Assembly: GCA_016182425.1 (NCBI GenBank)
Contig: JACPGP010000030.1
Span: 1-64,000 of the forward strand
Direction of reading: 5' to 3'
Source: Candidatus Levyibacteriota bacterium
Lineage (GTDB): Bacteria; Patescibacteria; Microgenomatia; Levybacterales; UBA12049
Length of the DNA: 64,000 nucleotides
Part shown: positions 40,633-48,690 of the stretch, piece by piece
Position numbering within the stretch: the first letter of the stretch is position 1
How the letters are laid out: each line of letters begins with the position of its first letter
The notes under the pieces: generated by a model
Seen by the model: only the letters and a program-made list of their open reading frames with translations
The model's database searches: none
What the model was told of the DNA's origin: nothing
Program-made: the position numbers and the translations under genes

Positions 40633-40916
40633 TGTCAAGAAGTACAAAGAAAGGTCCGTATATTGATCCGAAATTACTCAAAAAAGTTATGCGGCAAAAA
40701 CAAAACGGTGATAGAGCAGCAATTAAAACTTGGTCTCGTGCTTGTCAAATTCCGCCGGAATTTGTTGGACACACGTTTTTGGTCCATAATGGGAAAACAT
40801 TTATTAATGTTTTTATTACCGAGGCAATGGTTGGTTACAGATTGGGTGAGTTTTCGTCAACTCGGACGTTTCGATCGCACGGAAGAGTAGTAGCTCGGGA
40901 AATCTCAAAGACATAA
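40632..40916 (+). CDS. rpsS: 30S ribosomal protein S19
   Basis: S19 is in the 30S head, partnered with S13. The 94-residue product shows MSRSTKKGPYIDPKLL and the KTWSRACQIPPEFVGHTFLVHNGK segment and is full length (E. coli 92). The start overlaps the rplB stop by one base (TAATG), with AAAGGAGG upstream. Confidence 0.97.
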   Translation: MSRSTKKGPYIDPKLLKKVMRQKQNGDRAAIKTWSRACQIPPEFVGHTFLVHNGKTFINVFITEAMVGYRLGEFSSTRTFRSHGRVVAREISKT

Positions 40917-40919
40917 CAT

Positions 40920-41267
40920 ATGGAAATAAAAGCAGAAAGTCATAATGTTCGAATAAGTCCAAGAAAAGTGAGGCTTATTGCGGATGCCATTCGTGAGCAT
41001 TCGGTACAAGAAGCATTACGCATTCTTTCGGTTTTGTATAAAAGAGCGGGAGGAGCGCTTCAGAAAACATTAAAAAGCGCTATTGCAAATGCGGTAAATA
41101 ACAAAAAGCTAAAAGAAGAGAATTTACGGATTAAAAGCATTGAGATAGGAGGAGGAATGGCATTAAAACGCTATCACCCATCAACTCGAGGAAGAATGCA
41201 TCCATATAAAAAACGAGCAAGCCATATAAAAGTTATATTAGAGGAGGTACATGGGACAAAAAATTAA
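40920..41267 (+). CDS. rplV: 50S ribosomal protein L22
   Basis: L22 contacts all 23S domains and lines the exit tunnel with a beta hairpin. The 115-residue protein shows SPRKVRLIADAIR, AIANAVNNKKL and the loop GGGMALKRYHPSTRGRMHPYKK that reaches the tunnel. No good Shine-Dalgarno site is seen, so it is probably coupled to rpsS, 3 nt upstream. It overlaps rpsC by 17 nt. Confidence 0.96.
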   Translation: MEIKAESHNVRISPRKVRLIADAIREHSVQEALRILSVLYKRAGGALQKTLKSAIANAVNNKKLKEENLRIKSIEIGGGMALKRYHPSTRGRMHPYKKRASHIKVILEEVHGTKN

Positions 41268-41898
41268 TCCACAGGTATTACGAATTGGTCCAATCTATGA
41301 CTGGGTAAGTCATTGGTTTGAAAAGAAACGGTACAAGAATATTTTACTTGAGGATTACATTATTAGAAAAAAGTTGATGGCGCGTTTAAGAAGCGCGGGG
41401 GTTGCCAAGATAGAAATAGACCGCTCAATCAACAGCATAAAAATTACGGCATTTGTGTCAAAACCAGGTATGGTAATTGGCAGGGCCGGAACAGGACTTG
41501 AGGAGCTGAAGAAGTTCTTGTTAAGCATTATGAAATCATTTGCCAAGACAAAGAATTTATCCAAGCTAGATATCAGAATTGAGCCGGTCAAGGAGCCGAA
41601 TCTTGACGCGTTTCTAATCGCAAATACGATCGCGGACCAGCTCGTCAGGCGTCTTTCCTACAAACGGGTAATGCTTCAGGCAGCAGAAAAGGTGATGAGT
41701 TCGGGAGCAAAAGGAGTTAGAATTATTTTATCGGGAAGAATCGCAGGAGCAGAAATTAGCAGGCGAGAAAAGATTCAACGGGGAACAGTGCCGCTTTCAA
41801 CAATCAGAGAGCATATATATTTTGCCAGCGTCCCCGCGCTTACCAAAAAAGGATACATAGGAGTTAAGGTGTGGATTAATAGACCGGAGGGGAAATAA
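41251..41898 (+). CDS. rpsC: 30S ribosomal protein S3
   Basis: S3 lies at the mRNA entry channel and has helicase-like activity with S4 and S5. The 215-residue protein begins MGQKINPQVLRIG, has a KH domain with the GRAGTGLEELK loop (a variant of the usual GxKG), and the C-terminal ISGRIAGAEISRREK segment. AGAGGAGG lies just upstream within rplV (17-nt gene overlap). It is slightly shorter than in E. coli (233 aa). Confidence 0.96.
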   Translation: MGQKINPQVLRIGPIYDWVSHWFEKKRYKNILLEDYIIRKKLMARLRSAGVAKIEIDRSINSIKITAFVSKPGMVIGRAGTGLEELKKFLLSIMKSFAKTKNLSKLDIRIEPVKEPNLDAFLIANTIADQLVRRLSYKRVMLQAAEKVMSSGAKGVRIILSGRIAGAEISRREKIQRGTVPLSTIREHIYFASVPALTKKGYIGVKVWINRPEGK

Positions 41899-41899
41899 T

Positions 41900-42304
41900 A
41901 TGTTAGTTCCAAAGAGAGCAAAGTATCGTAAAGCTCACAGGGGGAGAATGAGAGGCAATGCCCATTCTGGCACAGATATTTCTTTTGGCGAATATGGGCT
42001 GTTGTCATCCGAAAGAGCCTGGGTAACGAGTCGACAGATAGAAGCAGCCAGGCGCGCCATAACTCATTATACTCAGCGGGGAGGAAGGGTATGGATTCGC
42101 ATTTTCCCAGATAAACCAATCACCAAAAAGCCCGCGGAAACCAGAATGGGGAGCGGAAAGGGTGATGTATATGAGTATGTCGCGGTGGTAAAACCAGGCA
42201 GAGTCATCTTTGAGATGGGTGGAGTAACAAAAGATATTGCTTTTGCAGCACTGCGGCTGGCTTCGCACAAGTTGCCTGTCAAAGCGAAAATAATTGAAAA
42301 ATAA
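41900..42304 (+). CDS. rplP: 50S ribosomal protein L16
   Basis: L16 lies near the A site of the large subunit. The 134-residue protein carries MLVPKRAKYRKAHRGRMRG, then the RIFPDKPITKKPAETRMGSGKG segment with the arginine that is hydroxylated in some bacteria, and the GAVTKDIAFAALRLA-type C terminus. Length is standard (E. coli 136). Confidence 0.97.
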   Translation: MLVPKRAKYRKAHRGRMRGNAHSGTDISFGEYGLLSSERAWVTSRQIEAARRAITHYTQRGGRVWIRIFPDKPITKKPAETRMGSGKGDVYEYVAVVKPGRVIFEMGGVTKDIAFAALRLASHKLPVKAKIIEK

Positions 42305-42308
42305 AAAT

Positions 42309-42518
42309 ATGAAAATAAAAGAAAAAAAAGAATTACACCATAAAACAGCAGTAGAATTAAAGGCGCTTATTTCTCAGGCGAAAGACGAACTAGCCATACT
42401 TAAGATGTCTAAAAAGCGAGGAAAAATAAAAAACACGAGTGCACTTTTACACAAAAGAAAAGATATTGCTAGAATGTATAGTATTTTGCGAGAAAGGCAG
42501 CTTGATGAAAACGCTTAA
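42309..42518 (+). CDS. rpmC: 50S ribosomal protein L29
   Basis: A 69-residue, helical L29 with the ARMYSILRERQL ending typical of the family. L29 is at the tunnel exit. The ATG at 42309 is chosen; a TTG 15 nt upstream in frame lies inside rplP. It overlaps rpsQ by 14 nt. Confidence 0.92.
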   Translation: MKIKEKKELHHKTAVELKALISQAKDELAILKMSKKRGKIKNTSALLHKRKDIARMYSILRERQLDENA

Positions 42519-42735
42519 AGGCATTGTGTTATCAAAAAACATGGAGAAAACAGCAGTCGTTGTTGTTGAGCAGATAAAGATTCACTCCTTATACAAGAAG
42601 CGGTTTAAAAGACACCAGAAATATAAGGTAGATACGGGGGAGATGTCTGTTTCGGTGGGCGATACCGTGCGCATTACTGAGACAAAGCCAATTTCAAAAG
42701 AAAAACATTTTAGGATAATGGAGGTTTTAAAATAA
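42505..42735 (+). CDS. rpsQ: 30S ribosomal protein S17
   Basis: S17 binds the 5' domain of 16S rRNA. The 76-residue protein starts MKTLKGIVLSKNMEKTAVVVV and has RHQKYKVDTGEMSVSVGDTVRI and a TKPISKEKHFRI ending. The ATG at 42505 gives the family's normal N terminus; it lies in the end of rpmC, so the pair is coupled. Confidence 0.95.
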   Translation: MKTLKGIVLSKNMEKTAVVVVEQIKIHSLYKKRFKRHQKYKVDTGEMSVSVGDTVRITETKPISKEKHFRIMEVLK

Positions 42736-42738
42736 TCT

Positions 42739-43113
42739 ATGGTTCAGCATAAAACAGTATTGAAGGTTGCAGATAACTGTGGAGCAAAATCGCTTATTGT
42801 AATACATATCTTCGGCGGATCGAAACGCAAGTTTGGTTACCTGGGAGACGTCCTCAATTGCGTGGTAAGGGAGGCATCTCCCATCGGTCAAGTGAAAGAC
42901 GCAGAGATAGTAAAAGTAGTGTTGGTTCGTACTAAAAAGGAGCATCAGCGTCCTGACGGTTCGTACATACGATTTTCTGATAACGCTGGGGTAGTGATTG
43001 ATAATCCAAAAGATAAAAATCCCAAAGGAACCAGAATTTTTGGACCGATCGCCCGCGAAGTAAAAAACAAAGGATTCACAAAAATTGCCAGCATGGCAAC
43101 AGAAGTCGTATAG
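42739..43113 (+). CDS. rplN: 50S ribosomal protein L14
   Basis: L14 contacts 16S rRNA at an intersubunit bridge. The 124-residue protein begins MVQHKTVLKVADNCGAKSLI and contains DGSYIRFSDNAGVVID and GTRIFGPIAREV. Length is standard (E. coli 123). GGAGG lies 14 nt before the ATG, in the end of rpsQ. Confidence 0.97.
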   Translation: MVQHKTVLKVADNCGAKSLIVIHIFGGSKRKFGYLGDVLNCVVREASPIGQVKDAEIVKVVLVRTKKEHQRPDGSYIRFSDNAGVVIDNPKDKNPKGTRIFGPIAREVKNKGFTKIASMATEVV

Positions 43114-43116
43114 CGT

Positions 43117-43422
43117 ATGAAACTAAAAAAAGGAGACGAGGTAAAAGTTGTTATGGGTAAAGATAAAGGAAAAACGGGAAAGGTAGAGAAGGTTTTTCCA
43201 GATAAGCAGAGAGTGTTGGTTTCGGGTGTCAATCAGTATAAAAGGCACTTGAAAGCACGTTCGCAGAAACAGCCGTCAGAAATTGTTACAATCACAAAGC
43301 CGCTGGCGGTGGCAAATGTGATGAGAATCTGCCCTAAATGCCATTTGGGGAGCAGGATTTTTTACCAAACTATAGAAGAGAAGAAAGAAAGGATGTGTCA
43401 AAAATGCCAAAAAGCGATATAA
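43117..43422 (+). CDS. rplX: 50S ribosomal protein L24
   Basis: L24 starts 50S assembly. The 101-residue protein has the KOW motif KGDEVKVVMGKDKGKTGKV and a zinc-ribbon-like C terminus with paired cysteines (ICPKC and MCQKC), present in many bacterial L24 proteins. It overlaps rplE by 19 nt. Confidence 0.96.
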   Translation: MKLKKGDEVKVVMGKDKGKTGKVEKVFPDKQRVLVSGVNQYKRHLKARSQKQPSEIVTITKPLAVANVMRICPKCHLGSRIFYQTIEEKKERMCQKCQKAI

Positions 43423-43955
43423 AAAACAAAACATTACTATTACAAGAGAAACTTGGTATTAAAAACCCAATGGCAGTGCCACGACTTTCTAAAATTGTGG
43501 TTAACATTGGAGTAAAAGATGCCGTGTCTGACAAGAAGAACATGGAAAAAGTTCTTTCTATTCTGCCTGAAATAACCGGCCAGAAACCAAAAGTAGCCCG
43601 CGCTAAGAAATCAATAGCGGGATTTAAGCTGCGAGAGAAAGACGCGATAGGAGCGGTTGTGACTCTGCGCGGAAAGCGAATGTATGATTTTTTTGTAAAA
43701 CTTGTTAATATTGTGTTGCCGAGACTTCGAGACTTTCACGGGGTGGGAAGAGGACATTTTGACGGGCATGGAAATTATACTCTAGGATTTACGGAACATA
43801 CAGTTTTTCCAGAAATTGATCTGGGGAAAGTTGATAAGGTTTTTGGCCTTGAAGTTGTTATTGTGACCACGGCCAAAAACGATAAAGAGGGGTTAATACT
43901 TTTAGAAATGCTTGGTATGCCCTTCCAGAAAGGACAGGATGGCAAAAAAATCTGA
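43404..43955 (+). CDS. rplE: 50S ribosomal protein L5
   Basis: L5 binds 5S rRNA and contacts P-site tRNA. The 183-residue protein shows NPMAVPRLSKIVVNIG, KPKVARAKKSIAGFKLRE and RDFHGVGRGHFDGHGNYTLG. The ATG at 43404 is chosen over upstream in-frame codons because it follows AAAGGA and gives the normal length (B. subtilis 179). It overlaps rplX by 19 nt and the S14 gene by 17 nt. Confidence 0.95.
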   Translation: MPKSDIKNKTLLLQEKLGIKNPMAVPRLSKIVVNIGVKDAVSDKKNMEKVLSILPEITGQKPKVARAKKSIAGFKLREKDAIGAVVTLRGKRMYDFFVKLVNIVLPRLRDFHGVGRGHFDGHGNYTLGFTEHTVFPEIDLGKVDKVFGLEVVIVTTAKNDKEGLILLEMLGMPFQKGQDGKKI

Positions 43956-44124
43956 CATAGTAAAATTTAAAAAAAAACAAAAATACGAAGTTAGACAAAG
44001 AAATAGATGCAATCTTTGTGGAAGGGCGCGAAGCTACATGCGTCGTTTTGGGCTATGCAGAATGTGTTTTCGAGAGTTGGCGGTAAAAGGAGAATTGCCG
44101 GGCGTAACTAAGGCAAGTTGGTAA
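43939..44124 (+). CDS. rpsZ: 30S ribosomal protein S14, zinc-binding type
   Basis: S14 is in the 30S head. This 61-residue form is the short zinc-binding (type Z) version, with CNLCGRARSYMRRFGLCRMC supplying four cysteines and a C-terminal KASW. The ATG at 43939 lies in the end of rplE (17-nt overlap), after AAAGGACAGG. Zinc dependence is established for this type. Confidence 0.96.
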   Translation: MAKKSDIVKFKKKQKYEVRQRNRCNLCGRARSYMRRFGLCRMCFRELAVKGELPGVTKASW

Positions 44125-44125
44125 T

Positions 44126-44503
44126 ATGCAAGATTTTGTTATTAGAGTAAAAAATGCCGCTTTGGCGCGCAGGAAAGAAGTGATACTTCCGTATTCAAAA
44201 ATAAATAAAGCGGTCGGGGGTATTTTGGTAAAAGCTGGATTTTTGGAAACACTAAAGGAGGAAGGAAAAGGAAAGAAAGTACTTGTGGCAAAAATACGGT
44301 ACCAGAAGAGTAAACCAGTTCTGATTGATGTTTGTCTTATCTCAAAACCGTCGCTTCGTATTTATGCAAATGCTAAACATGTCAAGATGGGAAAAGGTAT
44401 GTCCCGTGGTATCGAGATTATTTCTACCAGCCAGGGGGTTATGACAGGGGGAGAAGCAAAGAAACTTGGTATTGGCGGAGAAGTACTGTTTAGAATTTGG
44501 TAA
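44126..44503 (+). CDS. rpsH: 30S ribosomal protein S8
   Basis: S8 binds the central domain of 16S rRNA and represses the spc operon in E. coli. The 125-residue protein has VIRVKNAALARRKEVILPYSK at its start and the conserved GIEIISTSQGVMTGGEAKK ending (split by family position). Length is near normal (E. coli 130). It starts one base after the S14 stop codon. Confidence 0.96.
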   Translation: MQDFVIRVKNAALARRKEVILPYSKINKAVGGILVKAGFLETLKEEGKGKKVLVAKIRYQKSKPVLIDVCLISKPSLRIYANAKHVKMGKGMSRGIEIISTSQGVMTGGEAKKLGIGGEVLFRIW

Positions 44504-44507
44504 AACT

Positions 44508-45059
44508 ATGTCAAAAATTGGGAAAATACCGGTTATCCTTAAAGAAGGAGTAACAGCCACAATCGAAGGCCAAAAGATAATGATAAGTGGGCCAAAGGGA
44601 ACACTATCATACACTTTTCCTTTGGAGATTGATGTCGATATCAAGGGTGGAAAAATTGTGGTTTCGCCAAAAAAAGAAGCACAAGAATCAGGCAAAGCGG
44701 CATTTGGTTTAACACGCGCGATGATTGGGAATATGACAAAGGGCGTCACCGAGGGGTTTGAAAAAAAACTTGAGCTGACAGGCGTTGGGTATAGGGCTCA
44801 GGTTATGGGTAAAGACCTGTCTGTCTCGGTGGGTTTTTCTCATCCGGTAAAAGTGGCTGCTCCTTTGGGAATTCAATTTGCTGTTTTGGAAAACACCATT
44901 GTTATTTCCGGAATAGATAAGACATTGGTTGGTAATGTGGCGGCAACAATTCGTAGGATTCGCCCCCCAGAACCATACAAAGGGAAGGGCATCAAGTATG
45001 CAGGAGAACGAATACGTCGAAAAGCAGGTAAAGCAGCCAAGGCAGTAGGAACAAAGTAG
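44508..45059 (+). CDS. rplF: 50S ribosomal protein L6
   Basis: L6 stabilises the sarcin-ricin region and the factor-binding site. The 183-residue protein begins MSKIGKIPVILKEGV and contains KKLELTGVGYRAQV and the C-terminal RRIRPPEPYKGKGIKYAGE. The ATG at 44508 is the homologous start; a longer opening at 44466 lies inside rpsH. Confidence 0.96.
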   Translation: MSKIGKIPVILKEGVTATIEGQKIMISGPKGTLSYTFPLEIDVDIKGGKIVVSPKKEAQESGKAAFGLTRAMIGNMTKGVTEGFEKKLELTGVGYRAQVMGKDLSVSVGFSHPVKVAAPLGIQFAVLENTIVISGIDKTLVGNVAATIRRIRPPEPYKGKGIKYAGERIRRKAGKAAKAVGTK

Positions 45060-45070
45060 AATTTAGAGTT

Positions 45071-45400
45071 ATGAATAAAAAAAGGCAAAAAAGAGTCAGA
45101 GCAAAAGTGAGGGGTACAAAGGATATGCCAAGATTATCCATGTATAGATCTAATAGATATCTTTATGGGCAGCTTATTAATGATGAGAAAGCTGTAACAA
45201 TTGTTGGTATATCGGAAAAAGAGCTTGAAAATAAAAAGGTAACAAAAAGTGCCAGGGCAAAAACACTAGGAACACTTTTTGCTAAAAAGGTGATTGCCAA
45301 AAAGATAAAAAAAGTTAGATTTGATCGAGGAAGCTACAAATACCACGGACGAGTAAAAGCGTTTGCAGAAGGTGCTAGAGAGGGAGGGTTAAAATTTTAA
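45071..45400 (+). CDS. rplR: 50S ribosomal protein L18
   Basis: L18 mediates attachment of 5S rRNA. The 109-residue protein has KRQKRVRAKVRGTKDMPRLSMYRSNRY and ends with FDRGSYKYHGRVKAFAEGAREGGLKF, both diagnostic. Its stop overlaps the rpsE start by one base. Confidence 0.96.
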   Translation: MNKKRQKRVRAKVRGTKDMPRLSMYRSNRYLYGQLINDEKAVTIVGISEKELENKKVTKSARAKTLGTLFAKKVIAKKIKKVRFDRGSYKYHGRVKAFAEGAREGGLKF

Positions 45401-45852
45401 TGGAGAGAGAATTTGAAGAAAAAATTGTCCAGATAAACAGAGTTTCCAAGAAAACCAAAGGAGGTAATAAAATTGGTTTTTCGGTGGTTGTGGTAGTGGG
45501 AGACAGAAAGGGTAAAGTTGGGGTGGGCTTAGGAAAGGCAGTGGATGTATCATCGTCTATTCGCAAAGGGGTGGAAGTGGCCAAGAAACACATGCTATCT
45601 GTACCAATTGTCCAGGGTACTATCCCGCTTTCGATTTTAATAAAAAGAGGCGCCGCCAAAGTACTCTTAAAACCAGCCCCTCCGGGTAGCGGGGTTATTG
45701 CCGGAGGAGCGGTGCGAAGTGTAGTTGAGGCAGCAGGCATCCACAATATCTCATCCAAGGTTTTAGGAACAAAAAATCAAGCATCCAATGTGTATGCCAC
45801 ACTGGAAGCGCTGATGCGTATATCAGAGCTGTATAAGAGGGAGAAAAAATGA
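45400..45852 (+). CDS. rpsE: 30S ribosomal protein S5
   Basis: S5 takes part in decoding fidelity and mRNA unwinding. The 150-residue protein shows RVSKKTKGGNKIGFSVVVVVG, GSGVIAGGAVRSVVEAAGI and the ASNVYATLEAL helix. In almost all other bacteria rpmD (L30) follows; here rplO starts immediately, overlapping by 4 nt (ATGA), so L30 is absent from this locus. Confidence 0.97.
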   Translation: MEREFEEKIVQINRVSKKTKGGNKIGFSVVVVVGDRKGKVGVGLGKAVDVSSSIRKGVEVAKKHMLSVPIVQGTIPLSILIKRGAAKVLLKPAPPGSGVIAGGAVRSVVEAAGIHNISSKVLGTKNQASNVYATLEALMRISELYKREKK

Positions 45853-46295
45853 GCGAGCTTAATAATTTGGTCAAGCTGGTGAAAAATAAGAAGAAACGTT
45901 TAGGGCAAGGCCACGGATCAGGAAGAGGAAAAACCGCCGGTCGTGGCACCAAGGGTCAAAAGGCCCGAGGAAAGATCCCCTCCTATTTTGAAGGAGGAGC
46001 GTTGCCTTTAATAAAACGTCTTCCTTTTAGGCGGGGGAAAGGTAAAAATAAGCTATTTAAGAAAAAGCCCATTATTGTAAACGTGAAGACGCTAAATCTT
46101 TTGCCAAAAGGTGCGACTGTTGATATTAAGACATTAGTTTTGCATAATATTGTCGATGAGAAAGACGCGGTAGAAAACGGCGTGAAGATCTTAGGAGACG
46201 GAACACTGACTGTTTTACTAACTGTTGCTTTGCCGACATCAAAGGGCGCACGTGGGAAGATTGAAAAAATGGGCGGAAAAGTCACTTCGTTGTAA
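45849..46295 (+). CDS. rplO: 50S ribosomal protein L15
   Basis: L15 is a late 50S assembly protein. The 148-residue protein has the basic, glycine-rich start KKRLGQGHGSGRGKTAGRGTK and the GALPLIKRLPFRRG-like loop. It directly follows rpsE, showing that rpmD is missing. secY starts 3 nt after its stop. Confidence 0.95.
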   Translation: MSELNNLVKLVKNKKKRLGQGHGSGRGKTAGRGTKGQKARGKIPSYFEGGALPLIKRLPFRRGKGKNKLFKKKPIIVNVKTLNLLPKGATVDIKTLVLHNIVDEKDAVENGVKILGDGTLTVLLTVALPTSKGARGKIEKMGGKVTSL

Positions 46296-46298
46296 TAG

Positions 46299-47585
46299 AT
46301 GAAAGACGTCTTTCGGATTTTTCAAAATAGCATAAAAACACAGGATGTACGGAGAAAAATTCTCTTTACCATAGGCATTTTTGTGGTTTTTAGAATTTTT
46401 GCCTATATCCCGGTCAGCGGAGTGAATCTAGCAAGTCTTAAAGCGCTTTTTTCCCAGAATCAATTTTTAGGTTTACTCGATATATTTTCTGGCGGAACTC
46501 TGGCCAACTTTTCGGTAATGGCGCTAGGTCTTAACCCGTATATTAATGCCTCAATTATTTTACAGCTTGCGACACTGGTTTTTCCCAAACTGGAAGCTCT
46601 TTCTAAAGAAGGTGAAGCCGGGCGCCAAAAGATAAATCAGTATACCAGGTTTTTAACAGTGCCGCTGGCGGCGGTGCAGGCAATTGGAATGTATACTCTT
46701 CTTCGCAACCAGGGAATTATTGCCACGTTGGTGCCAATACAGCTTGTTTCGTTTATTGTGACCATGACGGCCGGAACAATGTTTTTGGTCTGGTTGGGCG
46801 AGCTTATTTCCGAGAAAGGTATTGGAAATGGCATATCGATTCTTATCTTTGCCGGAATTGTGGGGAGGATTCCCGTGGTCTTTGTGCAGACCGTGCAGAC
46901 GGTGACTAGCGAGAACATACTTAGCATTTTAACGTTTCTTTTTATAGGAGTGGTGGTTATTGCGGCAATCATTTTTATGAATGAAGCAGTGCGGCAAATA
47001 GCAGTGTACTATGCCAAGCGGGTGAGAGGAAGTAAAATGTATGGCGGACAAACGACTCATCTTCCCTTGCGACTCAATCAGGCAGGAGTAATTCCTATTA
47101 TTTTTGCTGTGTCTTTGGTGCTTTTTCCTTCTCTTATTGGCAACTACTTAATTGCTTCGAAAAACAACATTGTTCACGTTATTGGTCTATCAATGTCATC
47201 TCTTTTCAATCCTGTAGGATTATTCTACAACGCACTTTACTTCTTTTTAGTGGTGGGATTTACTTACTTTTACACTGCTGTTATTTTTAACCCCAAAAAA
47301 ATTTCCGATGAAATACAAAAATATGGAGGGTTTATTCCAGGTATTCGTCCGGGAACACCTACCGCCCATTATCTTAATTACATCTTAACCAGAATCACCT
47401 TGGCGGGAGCCACCTTTTTAGGCAGCATCGCAATTCTTCCCATGATTGCCCGCGCTGCAACAGGTATTGAAACGCTGCTGTTGGGAGGAACGGGAATCCT
47501 CATCGTTGTGTCTGTTGTTTTAGAAACTGTTCGAACATTAGAGGCGCAGTTAGTCATGCGAAATTACGAGCGATTTGTTAAATGA
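46299..47585 (+). CDS. secY: Protein translocase subunit SecY
   Basis: SecY forms the membrane channel for protein export and insertion. The 428-residue protein has ten predicted membrane segments, with GVNLASLKALFSQN near 42-55, GGTLANFSVMALGLNPYINASI (split over 64-86) and EGEAGRQKINQYTR in the cytoplasmic loop. The pore-plug and lateral-gate regions look normal. secE and secG are not in the window. Its stop overlaps the adk start in ATGA. Confidence 0.97.
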   Translation: MKDVFRIFQNSIKTQDVRRKILFTIGIFVVFRIFAYIPVSGVNLASLKALFSQNQFLGLLDIFSGGTLANFSVMALGLNPYINASIILQLATLVFPKLEALSKEGEAGRQKINQYTRFLTVPLAAVQAIGMYTLLRNQGIIATLVPIQLVSFIVTMTAGTMFLVWLGELISEKGIGNGISILIFAGIVGRIPVVFVQTVQTVTSENILSILTFLFIGVVVIAAIIFMNEAVRQIAVYYAKRVRGSKMYGGQTTHLPLRLNQAGVIPIIFAVSLVLFPSLIGNYLIASKNNIVHVIGLSMSSLFNPVGLFYNALYFFLVVGFTYFYTAVIFNPKKISDEIQKYGGFIPGIRPGTPTAHYLNYILTRITLAGATFLGSIAILPMIARAATGIETLLLGGTGILIVVSVVLETVRTLEAQLVMRNYERFVK

Positions 47586-48127
47586 AAATAGTGCTTATTG
47601 GCATTCAGGGATCTGGAAAATCAACCCAGGGAAACCTGCTTTCTAAAAAATTGAAAATTCCCTATCTTTCGACAGGGCATATTTTTAGAGAATTAGCAAA
47701 AGAGCGCACAAATCTTGGGCGTTACATCAAAGAAGTTATGAACGCAGGATATCTTATCCCAGATGATAAGACTCTTGAGATAGTATCTGAGTATTTAAAA
47801 AGAGATGAATATAAAAACGGATATATTCTTGATGGATTTCCACGAACACCATTGCAAGCTAAAGCATTCAAAAATGGCATCGATAAAGTTATTTATCTTA
47901 AAGTATCCGATAAGGAAGCGCTTTGGCGTCTTTCTCTTCGTAATGATGGTGAGGGGCGAGAGGATGATACATTAAGGGCAATTCATAAACGTATTGAGCT
48001 TTTTCATAAATTTACCGAGCCGGTTCTTTCTTTTTACAAAAAGATCGGTGAACTGGTGGAAATAGATGGTGAGGCGGATATTAAGATAATACACAGACAG
48101 ATTCTTAAAGTCTTGGGGGTGGCATGA
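47582..48127 (+). CDS. adk: Adenylate kinase, short-lid form
   Basis: Adk balances AMP, ADP and ATP. The 181-residue protein has the P-loop GIQGSGKST (7-15), the AMP-binding STGHIFRELAK and the GYILDGFPRTPLQA segment. The lid between the RLSLRNDG region and the RIELFHK helix is reduced to a short loop, without the zinc-binding or long bacterial lid (E. coli 214 aa). Short-lid adenylate kinases are known. It lies between secY and a second P-loop kinase and overlaps both by 4 nt. Confidence 0.93.
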   Translation: MKIVLIGIQGSGKSTQGNLLSKKLKIPYLSTGHIFRELAKERTNLGRYIKEVMNAGYLIPDDKTLEIVSEYLKRDEYKNGYILDGFPRTPLQAKAFKNGIDKVIYLKVSDKEALWRLSLRNDGEGREDDTLRAIHKRIELFHKFTEPVLSFYKKIGELVEIDGEADIKIIHRQILKVLGVA

Positions 48128-48690
48128 GCAAAAAACAGATTCTCGCGTTTGTAGGCATGCCCGGTTCTGGTAAGAGTTTAGTTGCCTCGTACTTACAAAA
48201 AAAAGGATTGCCATTTGTTCGTTTTGGTGATCTTACCAAGCAAGAAATTGCTCGTCGAAAACTTACCCTATCGCCGGAGAATGAGCAAGTGGTCCGTGAA
48301 TCCATAAGGCAGGAGTTTGGCATGGCTGCATTTGCTACAAAAGCAAAACCCAAAATTAAGGAGTTATTTTTATCCCACGACACTGTAGCTATAGACGGGA
48401 TGTATTCGTGGGAAGAATATTTGTTTCTTAAAGAAACATTTTCTTATGTTTTTGTTATTCATATTTTTGCAAATCGCAGCATTCGTTACGAACGTTTGGC
48501 AAAGCGAAAGGCTCGTCCTTTTACAACAAAGCAGGCTCAAAAAAGGGATTTTGCAGAGATAGAAAAACTTAATAAAGGCGGCCCAATTGCAATTGCAGAT
48601 TATCTTATAGATAACACAAGTGATAACAAAGAAGAACTTTATAAAAAAATTGATAAATTGCTCTTAGTGCTTGGAATAAAAAATGGTTGA
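48124..48690 (+). CDS. P-loop kinase, UPF0200/dephospho-CoA-kinase-like
   Basis: The 188-residue protein has Walker A GMPGSGKS (11-18) and a hydrophobic-core strand VAIDGMYSWEEYLFL, a basic lid-like helix RYERLAKRKARPFT and the IADYLIDNTSD strand. This pattern resembles archaeal-type UPF0200 kinases and dephospho-CoA kinases (CoaE). No standard CoaE gene is seen in the window, so it could supply that step, but the substrate is not established. It overlaps adk by 4 nt and map by 8 nt; its position between adk and map, inside the secY-infA group, is unusual. Confidence 0.75.
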   Translation: MSKKQILAFVGMPGSGKSLVASYLQKKGLPFVRFGDLTKQEIARRKLTLSPENEQVVRESIRQEFGMAAFATKAKPKIKELFLSHDTVAIDGMYSWEEYLFLKETFSYVFVIHIFANRSIRYERLAKRKARPFTTKQAQKRDFAEIEKLNKGGPIAIADYLIDNTSDNKEELYKKIDKLLLVLGIKNG

